Part shown: positions 56,701 to 64,000 of the stretch, piece by piece
Position numbering within the stretch: position 1 is the first letter of the stretch
Layout: every line of letters begins with the position of its first letter
Program-made: the position numbers and the translations under genes
The notes under the pieces: model-generated
What the model saw: the letters and a program-made list of their open reading frames with translations, nothing else
What the model was told of the DNA's origin: nothing
The model's database searches: none
Source of the DNA: Rhineura floridana
Taxonomy: Eukaryota; Chordata; Lepidosauria; Squamata; Rhineuridae
Direction: 5' to 3'
DNA: 64,000 nucleotides
NCBI RefSeq assembly: GCF_030035675.1
Contig: NC_084482.1
Coordinates: 222,810,943-222,874,942 of the forward strand

Positions 56701-58063
56701 GAAAGTGATTTTATAATATGACTTAAGAGACAGGATTGCTATATATTATAGACTTATAACTGATTTGATCTTTGACAAATGGGAAGTCAATATTTTACTC
56801 TTTATTTTTTATTTTTGTTTTTTTTTTTCTTTTTTTCTTTTTTTCTTTTTGTTTAACTATTTTTGATTTTGTTTTTTGTCTTTGAATGTTTTATGATTTT
56901 GTCTTGTATGTTTTATGAAAATCTGAATAAAAATTATTGAAAAAAAAAAAAAAGATAAATATTCAGTCAAAATAAAAAAAATTTTATTGGGTTTTATGGA
57001 TAAACAAATAGAAAAGAAATATGGAAGAATAATATTATATATGATTACGGCAGCAAGATTATTATATGCACAAAAGTGGAAAATGGAATCAACACCAACA
57101 ACGGAAGAATGGCTATTGAAATTAATGGACTTAGTAGAGATGGATAAATTGACATGTCTACTTAGAGAAAAATCGATAGCCACATTTCTTAAGGAATGGA
57201 AGCCTCTCTTAGACTTTTTGTTGAAAGATCAAAATAAAATGATGATATTGGGATTTGACGATTAACTAAGATAGCCTATGGAGAAAAGTGATCCTGTATG
57301 TATATATTAAGGGACAGGATTGATGTATATTATATACTTATAGCTGATCTGCGACAAATCGGAAGTCAACTATTTTATTTTTATTTTTTTGTTGTATTGT
57401 TATGTTTTTTGACTTTGTCTTTTGAAAAATTTGAATAAAAATTATTTAAAAAAAAAAAAAAAAAAAAAAAAAGGAATGAATGTTTACCAATATTTTAAAT
57501 TCACTAATAGGCAAAAAAAAACCCATTGCGGTTTAAGAATGTACCTATAACCCACATATATTTCTATCAGACTTTAAAAAGCAGGGAAATTGAGCAGCTA
57601 TAGTGAATGCACCAGGGCAGCAGGAGACCTGACCTCCTCTCTGAGATATTGTACTGCCCTACAAATTGGTCAAAATGCAACCACAATTTGGTTCCAAGCT
57701 ACACAGGAAGTAGATTGGACTGTGAAAGACCAGCCCAGGTTGTGTTTGCATTTTGACAAATTTGTAGGGGACAGAACTGGACAGACAGTGTGGTTTCCCA
57801 TATTCTAAATGCTGCTATTTTCTCTCCTATTCTAGCTCCACCATTTCCTGGGAAACTCCCAGTTTTACAATTATTCCATCAACAGCGTGTATTTGGATGA
57901 GAATGGGGAACTGGCAGCCAACTTTGATGTTGTGAACTGGGTGGTATTTCCCAATAGGTCTGTCCTCAGGGTGAAGTTTGGGAGTTTTTGCAAAAATGGA
58001 CCTCCAGGCCTACAGTTCACCATTGACCAGGAGGCCATTGTGTGGCCCAGATGGCTCAACCAG
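37170..58063 (+). CDS. Type 2 vomeronasal receptor (V2R) paralogue, exons 1-4 (3' part not in window)
   Basis: Exons: 37170-37384, 49056-49347, 54923-55726, 57836-58063. All have GT-AG borders and matching phases: 1539 nt, 513 codons, no stop. They encode signal peptide ([17 protein letters not shown]) and the whole Venus-flytrap domain, ending [14 protein letters not shown] and IVWPRWLNQ. The cysteine-rich and seven-helix exons (5 and 6) are not seen in the remaining 5.9 kb, though in gene 1 they begin 1.1 and 2.9 kb after exon 4. Introns are inflated (11.7, 5.6 and 2.1 kb) by transposons. An L2 sits 8 nt inside intron 4. The gene is intact as far as visible, but whether it makes a receptor depends on exons beyond the window and on splicing past the L2. 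Confidence 0.88.
38042..38178 (+). mobile_element. Sauria-type tRNA-derived SINE with Bov-B tail
   Basis: Contains a tRNA B-box (GGGTTCGAACCCC), a central GTGACCTTGGGCCAGTCAC segment and a tail AAAACCCTATTCATAGGGTC then ACTTGAAGGCAGTACATTT that matches Bov-B 3' ends. The 5' A-box part is lost. The family is characteristic of squamates. Confidence 0.8.
39095..39190. repeat. Short palindromic element (ACTACAGTTCCCAGG type)
   Basis: GAATCCTGGGAACTGTAGTT on the left and AAACTACAGTCCCCAAGATT on the right pair as an imperfect hairpin. The same kind of unit appears at 53838-53965, with a half unit at 39940-39990. Confidence 0.6.
39634..39698. repeat. (GA)n microsatellite
   Basis: About 30 uninterrupted GA dinucleotides after a short GTGA run. 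Confidence 0.97.
39717..39795 (-). repeat. CR1-like 3' remnant
   Basis: AATAGTAGAGTTGGAAGGAA followed by CATCGAGTCCAC and CTGCTCAATGCAGGAATCC is a widely dispersed sauropsid motif. A second copy lies at 54008-54085. Confidence 0.5.
40926..41335. repeat. 21-bp minisatellite, about 19 units
   Basis: Unit GTGCAAGGACAAGCGGAGGGG. One offset unit at 40926 is followed by about 18 head-to-tail units from 40957. The last four to five carry CAG instead of CGG (from about 41238), showing local homogenisation. Because 21 is a multiple of three and the unit lacks stops, long frames stay open on both strands (a VQGQAEG heptad on +), which are not evidence of a gene. Confidence 0.97.
41900..42515 (+). other. 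Intron 1 block shared with V2R gene 1
   Basis: Aligns with gene 1 intron 1 at about 16195-16865 (CAGCTGGAGGCAAGTGAATT, TTTTCAACTATTAGAGAT, GTGATAATACAGGAAT), confirming that the duplication included introns. No coding content. Confidence 0.75.
44110..44375 (-). mobile_element. L2-type 3' tail (minus), shared with the 3537 hAT copy
   Basis: Same block at the same internal position as 5327-5585, so it was in the hAT before the copies separated. Confidence 0.65.
46199..47750 (+). mobile_element. L2-type LINE, 5'-truncated, intact RT frame, inside hAT
   Basis: Inserted at ...TTTAATTTTAA|, resuming TTGCTAGTTGTTTATG; the hAT at 10805 is the empty site. The frame 46229-47503 is open for 424 codons through [33 protein letters not shown] and the C-terminal [14 protein letters not shown] to its stop. 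T/A-rich 3' UTR with a TATATA run (47613-47630) and (AAAT)n tail. 5' part and endonuclease missing. Confidence 0.9.
49056..49347 (+). CDS. V2R gene 2, exon 2
   Basis: Acceptor TATTTTTGCAG, donor CAG|GTAGGA, 292 nt exactly as in gene 1. Encodes [20 protein letters not shown] and [19 protein letters not shown]. Confidence 0.94.
49498..53740 (-). mobile_element. CR1 LINE, long copy (minus) in V2R gene 2 intron 2
   Basis: Read on the minus strand from 53740: endonuclease ([29 protein letters not shown]), a Lys-rich connector, RT N-terminal block ([23 protein letters not shown]), a weakened RT core, and the C-terminal block ([32 protein letters not shown]). The 3' UTR (CTTATGTTCTTATGAG end) is at 49498-49911. 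Several stops and frameshifts. An L2 has inserted in the 3' part. Confidence 0.88.
49912..51222 (-). mobile_element. L2-type LINE inserted in the CR1 (minus)
   Basis: (TAA)n tail at 49912-49928 and the typical L2 3' end (GGTCGCCTATCTGGCCGG). The RT runs from [19 protein letters not shown] near 51200 through [12 protein letters not shown] and QYADDTQLY to the C-terminal block ending about 50083. One frame break lies near 50600. 5'-truncated in the RT; same subtype as 4249 and 58072. Confidence 0.88.
53741..54922. other. Rest of intron 2 of V2R gene 2
   Basis: No exon seen. Holds a palindromic element (53838-53965), a CR1-like remnant (54008-54085) and unassigned, possibly LTR-derived DNA (54090-54790). 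Confidence 0.5.
53838..53965. repeat. Short palindromic element (ACTACAGTTCCCAGG type), second copy
   Basis: GGAACTGTAGTTTACCCCCC on one side and AACAAACTACAGTTCCCAGG on the other form a hairpin. Outer parts (CACATTTCATACACATGGCT and a complementary right side near 53945-53985) extend the palindrome. Confidence 0.65.
54923..55726 (+). CDS. V2R gene 2, exon 3
   Basis: Acceptor CTTGCCAG, donor GAG|GTATTT, 804 nt, phase 0 both ends. Encodes [40 protein letters not shown] and [12 protein letters not shown]; two codons shorter than gene 1. Confidence 0.95.
56323..57472 (+). mobile_element. L1 LINE insertion containing two tandem 3' ends
   Basis: A 15-bp duplication GGAATGAATGTTTAC (56308-56322 and 57473-57487) encloses the whole block. 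It contains two related L1 3' segments, each ending in AATAAAAATTATT plus poly(A) (56925-56953 and 57433-57472). The second encodes the L1 ORF2 C-terminus ([35 protein letters not shown]). The first is a degraded relative. A single duplication around two tails is unusual. Confidence 0.8.
57657..57770. repeat. Hairpin element upstream of V2R gene 2 exon 4
   Basis: Left arm CCCTACAAATTGGTCAAAAT and right arm ATTTTGACAAATTTGTAGGG are inverted copies. A relative at 63294-63370 keeps the left arm but carries the loop in reverse orientation (GGTCTTTCACAGTCCAATCC against GGATTGGACTGTGAAAGACC-like sequence here). Confidence 0.7.
57836..58063 (+). CDS. V2R gene 2, exon 4
   Basis: 228 nt, acceptor CCTATTCTAG, phase 0. 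Encodes [17 protein letters not shown] through IVWPRWLNQ. The donor is CAG|GTGATTTC, followed after only 8 intronic nt by an L2 insertion. Confidence 0.94.
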
Positions 58064-58071
58064 GTGATTTC

Positions 58072-59297
58072 GATACCGTTGACCACGTTATCCTCTTGGA
58101 CCGCCTGGAGAGGTTAGGTATGGGGGGCACTGTATTGCAGTGGTTCCATTCCTTCCTCTCTGGTAGGTACCAAAGAGTGGCATTGGAGGATGAGGTTTCG
58201 GATCCTTGGCCTCTCACTTGTGGGGTGCCACAGGGTTCCATCCTCTCCCCGATGCCATTCAACATCTATATAAAGCCGCTGGGGGCAATCATCAGGAGAT
58301 TTGGGCTGCAATGTCATCAGTATGCGGATGACACGCAGCTCTATCTCTCATTTAAATCTGCACCGAGGTTGGCTGTAGAAACCCTGTCCAAGTGCCTGGA
58401 GTCGGTGAGTGGCTGGATGGGAAGGAATAAGCTGAAGCTGAACCCTGACAAAACCGAGGTACTGTTTGTGGGAGACAAGGGAAGGCTGGGGGATATGGAC
58501 CTGGTGCTCAATGGGGTACGATTGCCCCTGAAAGACCAGGTCCGCAGCCTGGGGGTCATTCTTGACTCCCAGCTGACCATGGAGGCTCAAGTCTCGGCTG
58601 TGAGCCGGGTGGCGCTGTATCAACTCCACCTGATACAGAGGCTGTGCCCCGAACTTCCCAACCATCTGCTCCCACCGGTAGTACATGCCCTGGTCACCTC
58701 TCACCTAGACTACTGTAATGCGCTCTACGTGGAGTTACCCTTGAAAATGGTCTGGAAGCTGCAACTGGTACAGAATGTGGCGGCTCATCTGATTAAAGGC
58801 AGCCACCGGCAAGATCACATCACTCCAGTGCTGAAGGAGTTGCACTGGCTACCGGTTGTTTACCGGGCCCAATTCAAGGTGTTGGCTTTGACCTTTAAAA
58901 CCCTACACGGTTTTAGCCCAGTGTATCTGAAGGAGCGCTTCCAGCATCGTCAGGGATGCCGCTCAACAAGATCAGCCTCAGAAGACCTTCTCTCGATCCC
59001 ACCGGTTAAAACAGCTAGACTGGTGAGGACTAGAGAGAGGGCTTTTTCAATAGTGGCCCCCACCCTGTGGAACTCTCTCCCACATGATCTCCGCCATGCC
59101 CCTTCTATGATGAGCTTCCGCCGGGCCTTGAAGACCTGGCTCTTCAGGCAGGCTTTTGGGGTGGGTTAGGTTTTTATTGTTATTGTTTTAAATGTTAACG
59201 TTTTAATGTATTGTTTTTATCTTGTATGTCGCCCAGAGTGGCTGGACATCCAGCCAGATGGGCAACTAATAAATTTAATATTATTATTATTATTATT
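58072..59297 (+). mobile_element. L2-type LINE, 5'-truncated, 8 nt after V2R exon 4
   Basis: Starts within the RT at FDTVDHVILLDRL, keeps GVPQGSILSP and QYADDTQLY, and is open to its natural stop at 59167-59169. The 3' end is GTCGCCCAGAGTGGC with an (ATT)n tail. A likely short duplication ATTTC (58067-58071, 59298-59302) and the resumption TCATTGTATTTCCCAT, matching gene 1 intron 4 at 23523-23538, fix the insertion point. Confidence 0.88.
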
Positions 59298-59536
59298 ATT
59301 TCATTGTATTTCCCATTTCACTAGCTCCAATAACAATATCAGAACAAGATGCTCTGATAATCATGGGGGACTGGAATGCAAAAGCAGGGAACAGAGAAAA
59401 ACTACTGATACTGAATCTGTCCAAATATGGACAAAAATTGGTGAACGAATATGGAAAACAAAACAATAGCCCTCACACTGGAATCGTTCAGTATACATCC
59501 CAGTTCCAAAGAAAGGGGATTCCAGGGAATGCAGTA

Positions 59537-61822
59537 CCGTATATTCCGGCGTATAAGATGACTTTTTAACCCTGGAAAATCTTCTCCAAAGTCGGGGGTC
59601 GTCTTATACGCCGGGTGTTGTCTTATTAGGGTTGCCATATTGCTCGGATAGCCGGGTTTTACCCGGATTCTAAGCATGCCACCCGGCGCCCGGCTAACCC
59701 CTTAGGTGGCCCAGATTCTCAGCTTTCATTTAAAAAAAAAGTAAGTTTCTAGATTTTTTCTAAAAATGTCAGGCACCCCCCCCCGGTTAAATCTTTTTTT
59801 AAACTACTGTATAGCTCTTCGTAGCTTTAACCCCGCCCGTTCAGGATTTCAGCCAATCAGTGAAGTGTTTGTTTGGTGGCAGTGTCTGCAAAACCTCATT
59901 GCGAGGCCAGAAAATGGTGGTTTCCCCTCCTGTTTATCTGAAAATCTCATAAATTGGGTAGGTATATACATTTCAGTTTTTCCCCCTCTTGTGTGTAGGA
60001 GTCAGATCCTGGGCAGTGTTTTGAAAACCTTCCCAACAGTTGCTTTTGGGGGTAAAAACAGTGCTAATCCCATATGTCCAGAGTAAATCCTATTGAATTC
60101 AGTAGGAATTACTTTTGAGTAGACATGATTATGAATGTGCTGAAAATCAATGGGACTTTGGAGTGAATGTAAAAAAGAATTGTGTTTGTGTTCTCTTTCT
60201 GCCCCCCCCCAGTCCTATTTTAAAGCAAGTAGGCAGGGCTTACTTAGGTATTGCAGTTTTTATTCTGTAGGAAACTAATACTGATTTTTAAAAAACTAAT
60301 ACTGATTTTTCTGCAATGACCAACTGGTTTGACAATAAACTATTATATGGGCTGTATGTATTTATACATCTGCAGTGTGTGCATGTGTGCGTATGGAGTC
60401 TTTCCAACACCCCTGTGAGGTAGGGTTGGAAACCATGGCAGCTCACAACAAGAAATAAAGCCATTTAAAATCCAATAACCATAAAAACAAGTATAAACAG
60501 TTGCAAAACAGTGTAAAGTGGCATGATTCGGAATTTTGGGTTGTGTGAATGAAGTTGCTTATCACTTGAGGTTGCATTTCTGTCCCTGTTTGAGTAAGCC
60601 CCATTGAATACGCTGGGACTTGCTTCTGAATAAATAAATTTAGGATTGCACTATAAATATCTTTACAGTTTGTGTAAATAATAAATATATTTGATAGTTA
60701 TGCTTATATAAATATTTCTTCATTTATCATATTTTTGGTTTTTGGTTAGGAATCCTGACTGGTTGTGAGATGCTTAGTTTTTTGCCTTATAGGAATCTTG
60801 TTGTGGTTGGTATGGTATTACATTTAGGAAAGTGTTACTGCCTTTTGTGTTGTTTTTTTCCTATTTGCATTTCACTTATCTTTAACCTCACTCCGTTACA
60901 GCCATAGAAGCAACAGCAGCATATGCAAGATAATTAACTCCCATTAGTGATAAGAACAAGAATTTATCATTATTATTTCAATTAAAACAAGAGGCTTATC
61001 AGTACTTTGAAGAGGACCAGATATTTATTTTCTTTCTGAGCCCAGGACTGGGTCTTTCATGATGCCCGGTGTGTGTGTGTGTGGGGGGGGGGGGGAGCAG
61101 GAGAGTAGTCGATAAGACAGACATCCTGGCATTGATAATCGAATTAGCAAGGTATGTGTGGGGTTGTTGTACACTTCCAGGCTCAGTTTCATTTTGAGTA
61201 TGGAGGTGGAACCTGTGTAGATGTGGTTGATCAAAGGGAGAAGAAATTTTGAGTTAAGCAAAGCTCTGCTTTTATAAAACCTAAGAAACATACAGTACTT
61301 TGAATGTCTGAGTGCCTGCACCAGTGGAATACTGGAGGAACTTGTAAAACTTGCTGCAACAGTATTTAGAACTGAGCATGTGGTGTGAAAGACTCCTTTT
61401 CCTAACATTTTGGCTTGTTTTTCTCTGATTGTGTATTTTAATTGTTTTTACTATATTTGTAAGCTGTGCTGAGCTCTGTTTTTAACAGCAAAAGGGCAGG
61501 ATATAAATTCTCTTAATCAATCAATAAATACTCCATAGTGTTGGAAACTAGAGTCTAGGCATTTAATGTTGCTTTTAAAAAAAAGATTTCTCACATCTTT
61601 CCCCAGTTTTTGGTGGTAATTCCTAGGCACAAAAAAAAAACAACTGGACAATCCAAATATTAATATTTATAAGTTTATAAGTGACAGTTTTCCTGCTAAG
61701 TACCTGCATGTCATAAGCAGGGGTAGTCTTATACGGCGAGTATATCCCAAACTCTATATTTTAACTGGAAAAGTTGGGGGTCGTCTTATACGCCCAGTCG
61801 TCTTATACGCCGGAATATACGG
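59537..61822. mobile_element. DNA transposon with CCGTATATTCCGG ends and TA target
   Basis: Perfect terminal inverted repeat CCGTATATTCCGGCGTATAA (left) against its complement at the right, flanked by TA on both sides. The Bov-B copy at 35156-35175 (GCAGTAATTACC) shows the site without insertion. Subterminal GTCGTCTTATACGCC motifs repeat at both ends. The interior holds a hAT relative; no transposase is seen. TA target duplication fits a Tc1/mariner-like or similar family; class unproven. Confidence 0.8.
59716..60975. mobile_element. Third, rearranged relative of the 3537/43229 hAT family
   Basis: Shares the block from AGATTCTCAGC and AAACTACTGTATAGC through CCAATCAGTGAAGTGTTTG, CTATTATATGGGCTG and, after a gap, ATAATTAACTCCCATTAGTG. 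Lacks recognisable hAT ends and the internal L2 tail, making it an empty site for that insertion. Confidence 0.7.
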
Positions 61823-62272
61823 TAATTATCCAACTATTGACTTAATATCCCATGCAAGTAAAGTAATGCTCAAGATTCTACAACAAAGGTTCTTACCATA
61901 TATGGAGGAAGAAATGCCAGATGTTCAAGTTGGATTTAGAAAGGGAAGAGGCACCAGAGATCATATCGCAAGCATATGTTGGATAATATAACGGACCAAG
62001 GAACTTCAGAAGAAAATCACCCTGTGCTTTATAGATTATAGCAAAGCCTTTGACTGTGTAGATCATGAAAAACTATGGAATGCTTTAAAAGAAATGGGGG
62101 TGCCACATCTGATTGCCCTGATGTGCAACCTATACTCTGGACAAGAGGCTACTGTAAAGACAGATTATGGAGAAACCGATTGGTTCCCAATTAGAAAGGG
62201 TGTGAGATGGGTGCATTTTATCACCCTATTTGTTTAAGTCATAATCGACTTGAAGGCATACAACAACAACAA

Positions 62273-63146
62273 ACTCCAATAAGTGTAACATGTTATGTAT
62301 GTGGTGGCCTTCAATGTCTGTCAGCTCTGATGTCCAGCCATTCTTCTAGATCTCAGAATGAGGTCTTTTTCCCGCTCTGGTTACCAGCTGTGCATCAAAG
62401 CCATTGCATAGCTGCACATTCCTCCAAAAATCAAACATTCTTTAGAATCTATGGAGGGTTATGAGTAATACAGACAAATGAATTTCTACATTTGGGGAGC
62501 CACCACAGAGAAGGCCCAGTCCTGCATTACTATGACAGATTGCTCTGTTCAGGTTAAAAGTCTAAACAGGGTAGTTATGTTGCAAGCCGTGAGCCTGTCA
62601 TTTAATCTGCCTCTTAGCTGTCCCCAAAATTAGCCCCCCTCTTCCCATATCAGCACACAGAAAATTTAGGGTTCAGGAAATGACGTTTCAAACAGATAAA
62701 CTCAGTAAACCAAGTTTCCTTTACTTAATAAAACTTGAACATTATAGAAGAGGAAATAAATGCTATTAACGTAATAACATACAATACAATACAAATCATA
62801 AGCATAGATATTATAGATTGTTCTCATGGAAGACTGAATTGATGCTAAAATGCAGCAGTGTTTACAGTATACTAAATTTTCCTTTCAAGATCACAAATTT
62901 ATGAGATATTTCCAGCTTAATTGTTGCTTATCACAATTGTCACAGAAAAATTAACTATCCTAAAGTATAACAAAATGATACATCTGAATACATAAAAAAA
63001 TAATTCCAGCTACAGAATAGCATGCATTAATTTTCTTAGACATGAACTTTATTTAGTATGCATCTGGACATTTTAAAAATGTTCATTTAGGGATTATTTT
63101 TCAGTATTTCTACAAATAAGGTGTCTGACAAATTAGAGCCAATTCA
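62273..63146. other. Probable intron 4 DNA of V2R gene 2
   Basis: 62300-62545 resembles gene 1 intron 4 at 23585-23825 (AGCTGTGCATCAAAGC, GACAAATGAATTTCTACATT, AGTCCTGCATTAC). The rest is AT-rich. No cysteine-rich exon 5 found. Confidence 0.5.
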
Positions 63147-63293
63147 CTAACAGGCAAAAAACCTTGTGGTTTAAGAACGTAGCTATAACCCACAGATATT
63201 TCTATCAAACTTTAAAAAGCAGGGAAATTGGGCAGCTATAGTGAATGCACCAGGGGAGCAGGAGACCTGACCTCCTTGCTGAGATATTGGACT

Positions 63294-63370
63294 GCCCTAC
63301 AAATTTGTCAAAATGGAAACACCATTTGGGTTGGTCTTTCACAGTCCAATCCACTTGCTGTGTAGTTTGG
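63294..63370. repeat. Half copy of the hairpin element, loop reversed
   Basis: CCCTACAAATTTGTCAAAAT then GGTCTTTCACAGTCCAATCC; the preceding 150 bp (63147-63293) also match 57500-57656. Confidence 0.65.
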
Positions 63371-63399
63371 AAGAATTTGGTAACATGTGCCTGGTAAAA

Positions 63400-63930
63400 C
63401 TGACCAGCAGGGAGGGAAGGAGAGCTGGAGTGGGCAAGGGAGGAGGAAGAGGGGAGGGGAGGAGGAGAGGAGAGGAGAGGGGAAGGAGGGGAAAATGAGG
63501 TCTGATTATTTGCATGCTTATTGAGTTCAATTGGATTTACTCCTATGCAATCATGGTTAGGATAGGAAAAACTGACCATGTGGGAGGAGGAGGGGGACTG
63601 GTAAGGGGAAGGAGCATATTGGAGGGGGGCAAAGGAAGGGGGAGAGGGCAGGTTTGATTATTTGCTTGCTTATAAAGTTCAATGGTATTTACTTTTGTGC
63701 AATCATGCTTAAGATAAGAAAAACGGATCACAGGGAGCAGGAAAGGGAGGGGAGGAGGGGGAAGGGGAAGGAGGGAATTGGAAGGGGTTGGGGATGGGGA
63801 GGGAGGGGCAAAGAATGAAGGAGGGAAAGGGCAATGGAGGGGATAGGAGGGAGGAGAAGGGAGGGTGGGTTTGATCATTTGCATACTTTTTGAGTTCAGT
63901 GGGATTTATTTCTGTGCAATCATGTTTGAA
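63400..63930. repeat. Purine-rich tandem repeat, about 150-220 bp unit, three units
   Basis: Three copies of a segment with GATTATTTGC, GAGTTCAAT, GGATTTACT and GCAATCATG (63500, 63655 and 63868) alternate with GGA/GGGA-rich spacers. The minus strand gives Pro/Ser-rich open frames by composition only. Confidence 0.75.
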
Positions 63931-63934
63931 AATG

Positions 63935-64000
63935 GAAATGGAATGCCTCCAAGTTGATCCCGACTTATGGCAACCCTATGAATAGGGTTTTTATGGTAGA
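63935..64000 (-). mobile_element. Bov-B/Sauria SINE tail at window edge
   Basis: GACTTATGGCAACCCTATGA and ATAGGGTTTTTATGGTAGA are the complement of the Bov-B-type 3' region; the element runs off the window. Confidence 0.65.

Larger units (their letters stand above)
59315..62272 (+). mobile_element. Bov-B LINE, internally deleted, split by a DNA transposon
   Basis: Endonuclease piece (ALIIMGDWNAKAGNREK) fused to a later segment, then the TA-target transposon at 59537-61822. RT follows (VQVGFRKGRGTRDHIASIC-like, LCFIDYSKAFDCVDHEKLW) and the Bov-B tail (CGACTTGAAGGCATACAACA). The YADD region is missing and the frame is broken. Confidence 0.85.

Noticed and set aside
63205-63884. Pro/Leu-rich minus-strand frames near the window end
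   Set aside because: Antisense of purine-rich tandem repeats.

Overview
The window looks like nuclear DNA from a squamate reptile (lizard or snake). The evidence is the mix of repeats (L2-type and CR1 LINEs, Bov-B LINE, a Sauria-type tRNA SINE with a Bov-B tail, L1, hAT elements) together with two neighbouring type 2 vomeronasal receptor (V2R) genes. The species cannot be fixed from sequence alone. Apart from the V2Rs I see no host protein-coding gene, and no rRNA, tRNA gene or CRISPR array.

Layout. 1-15 kb is a repeat nest: a LINE tail with a C2H2-like finger split by an L2 insertion; a DIRS-like fossil split by a hAT element (3537-10985, 8-bp target duplication) that itself carries two L2 copies; a CR1 fragment; a minisatellite; and an L2 cut off at its 3' side that abuts the V2R upstream region. 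15470-27342 is a V2R gene on the + strand. All six exons can be placed with consensus splice sites and matching phases: 2574 nt, 857 codons plus stop, no interruption. Its intron 2 holds a 755-bp hAT MITE into which a young Ty1/copia-type LTR element has inserted. 27.4-36.6 kb is again retroelement debris (Ty3/gypsy fossil, L2, Bov-B with a CR1, a solo LTR and a MITE nested inside). 37170-58063 holds exons 1-4 of a second V2R, also open and in phase. Its introns are swollen by a hAT element with a 21-bp minisatellite inside, an L2/hAT/L2 nest, a CR1/L2 nest and an L1 insertion; an L2 sits 8 nt after the exon 4 splice site. Exons 5-6 are not seen before the window ends. 58-64 kb is L2, Bov-B, a TA-target DNA transposon and purine-rich repeats.

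How it fits together. The two V2Rs are tandem paralogues: upstream sequence, exons 1-4 and parts of introns align. This lets each gene act as the empty-site control for insertions in the other, and two hAT insertions are verified that way. V2Rs are family C GPCRs of vomeronasal neurons (Venus-flytrap ligand domain, cysteine-rich linker, seven-helix domain), so the window is a piece of an expanding chemoreceptor cluster embedded in retroelements.
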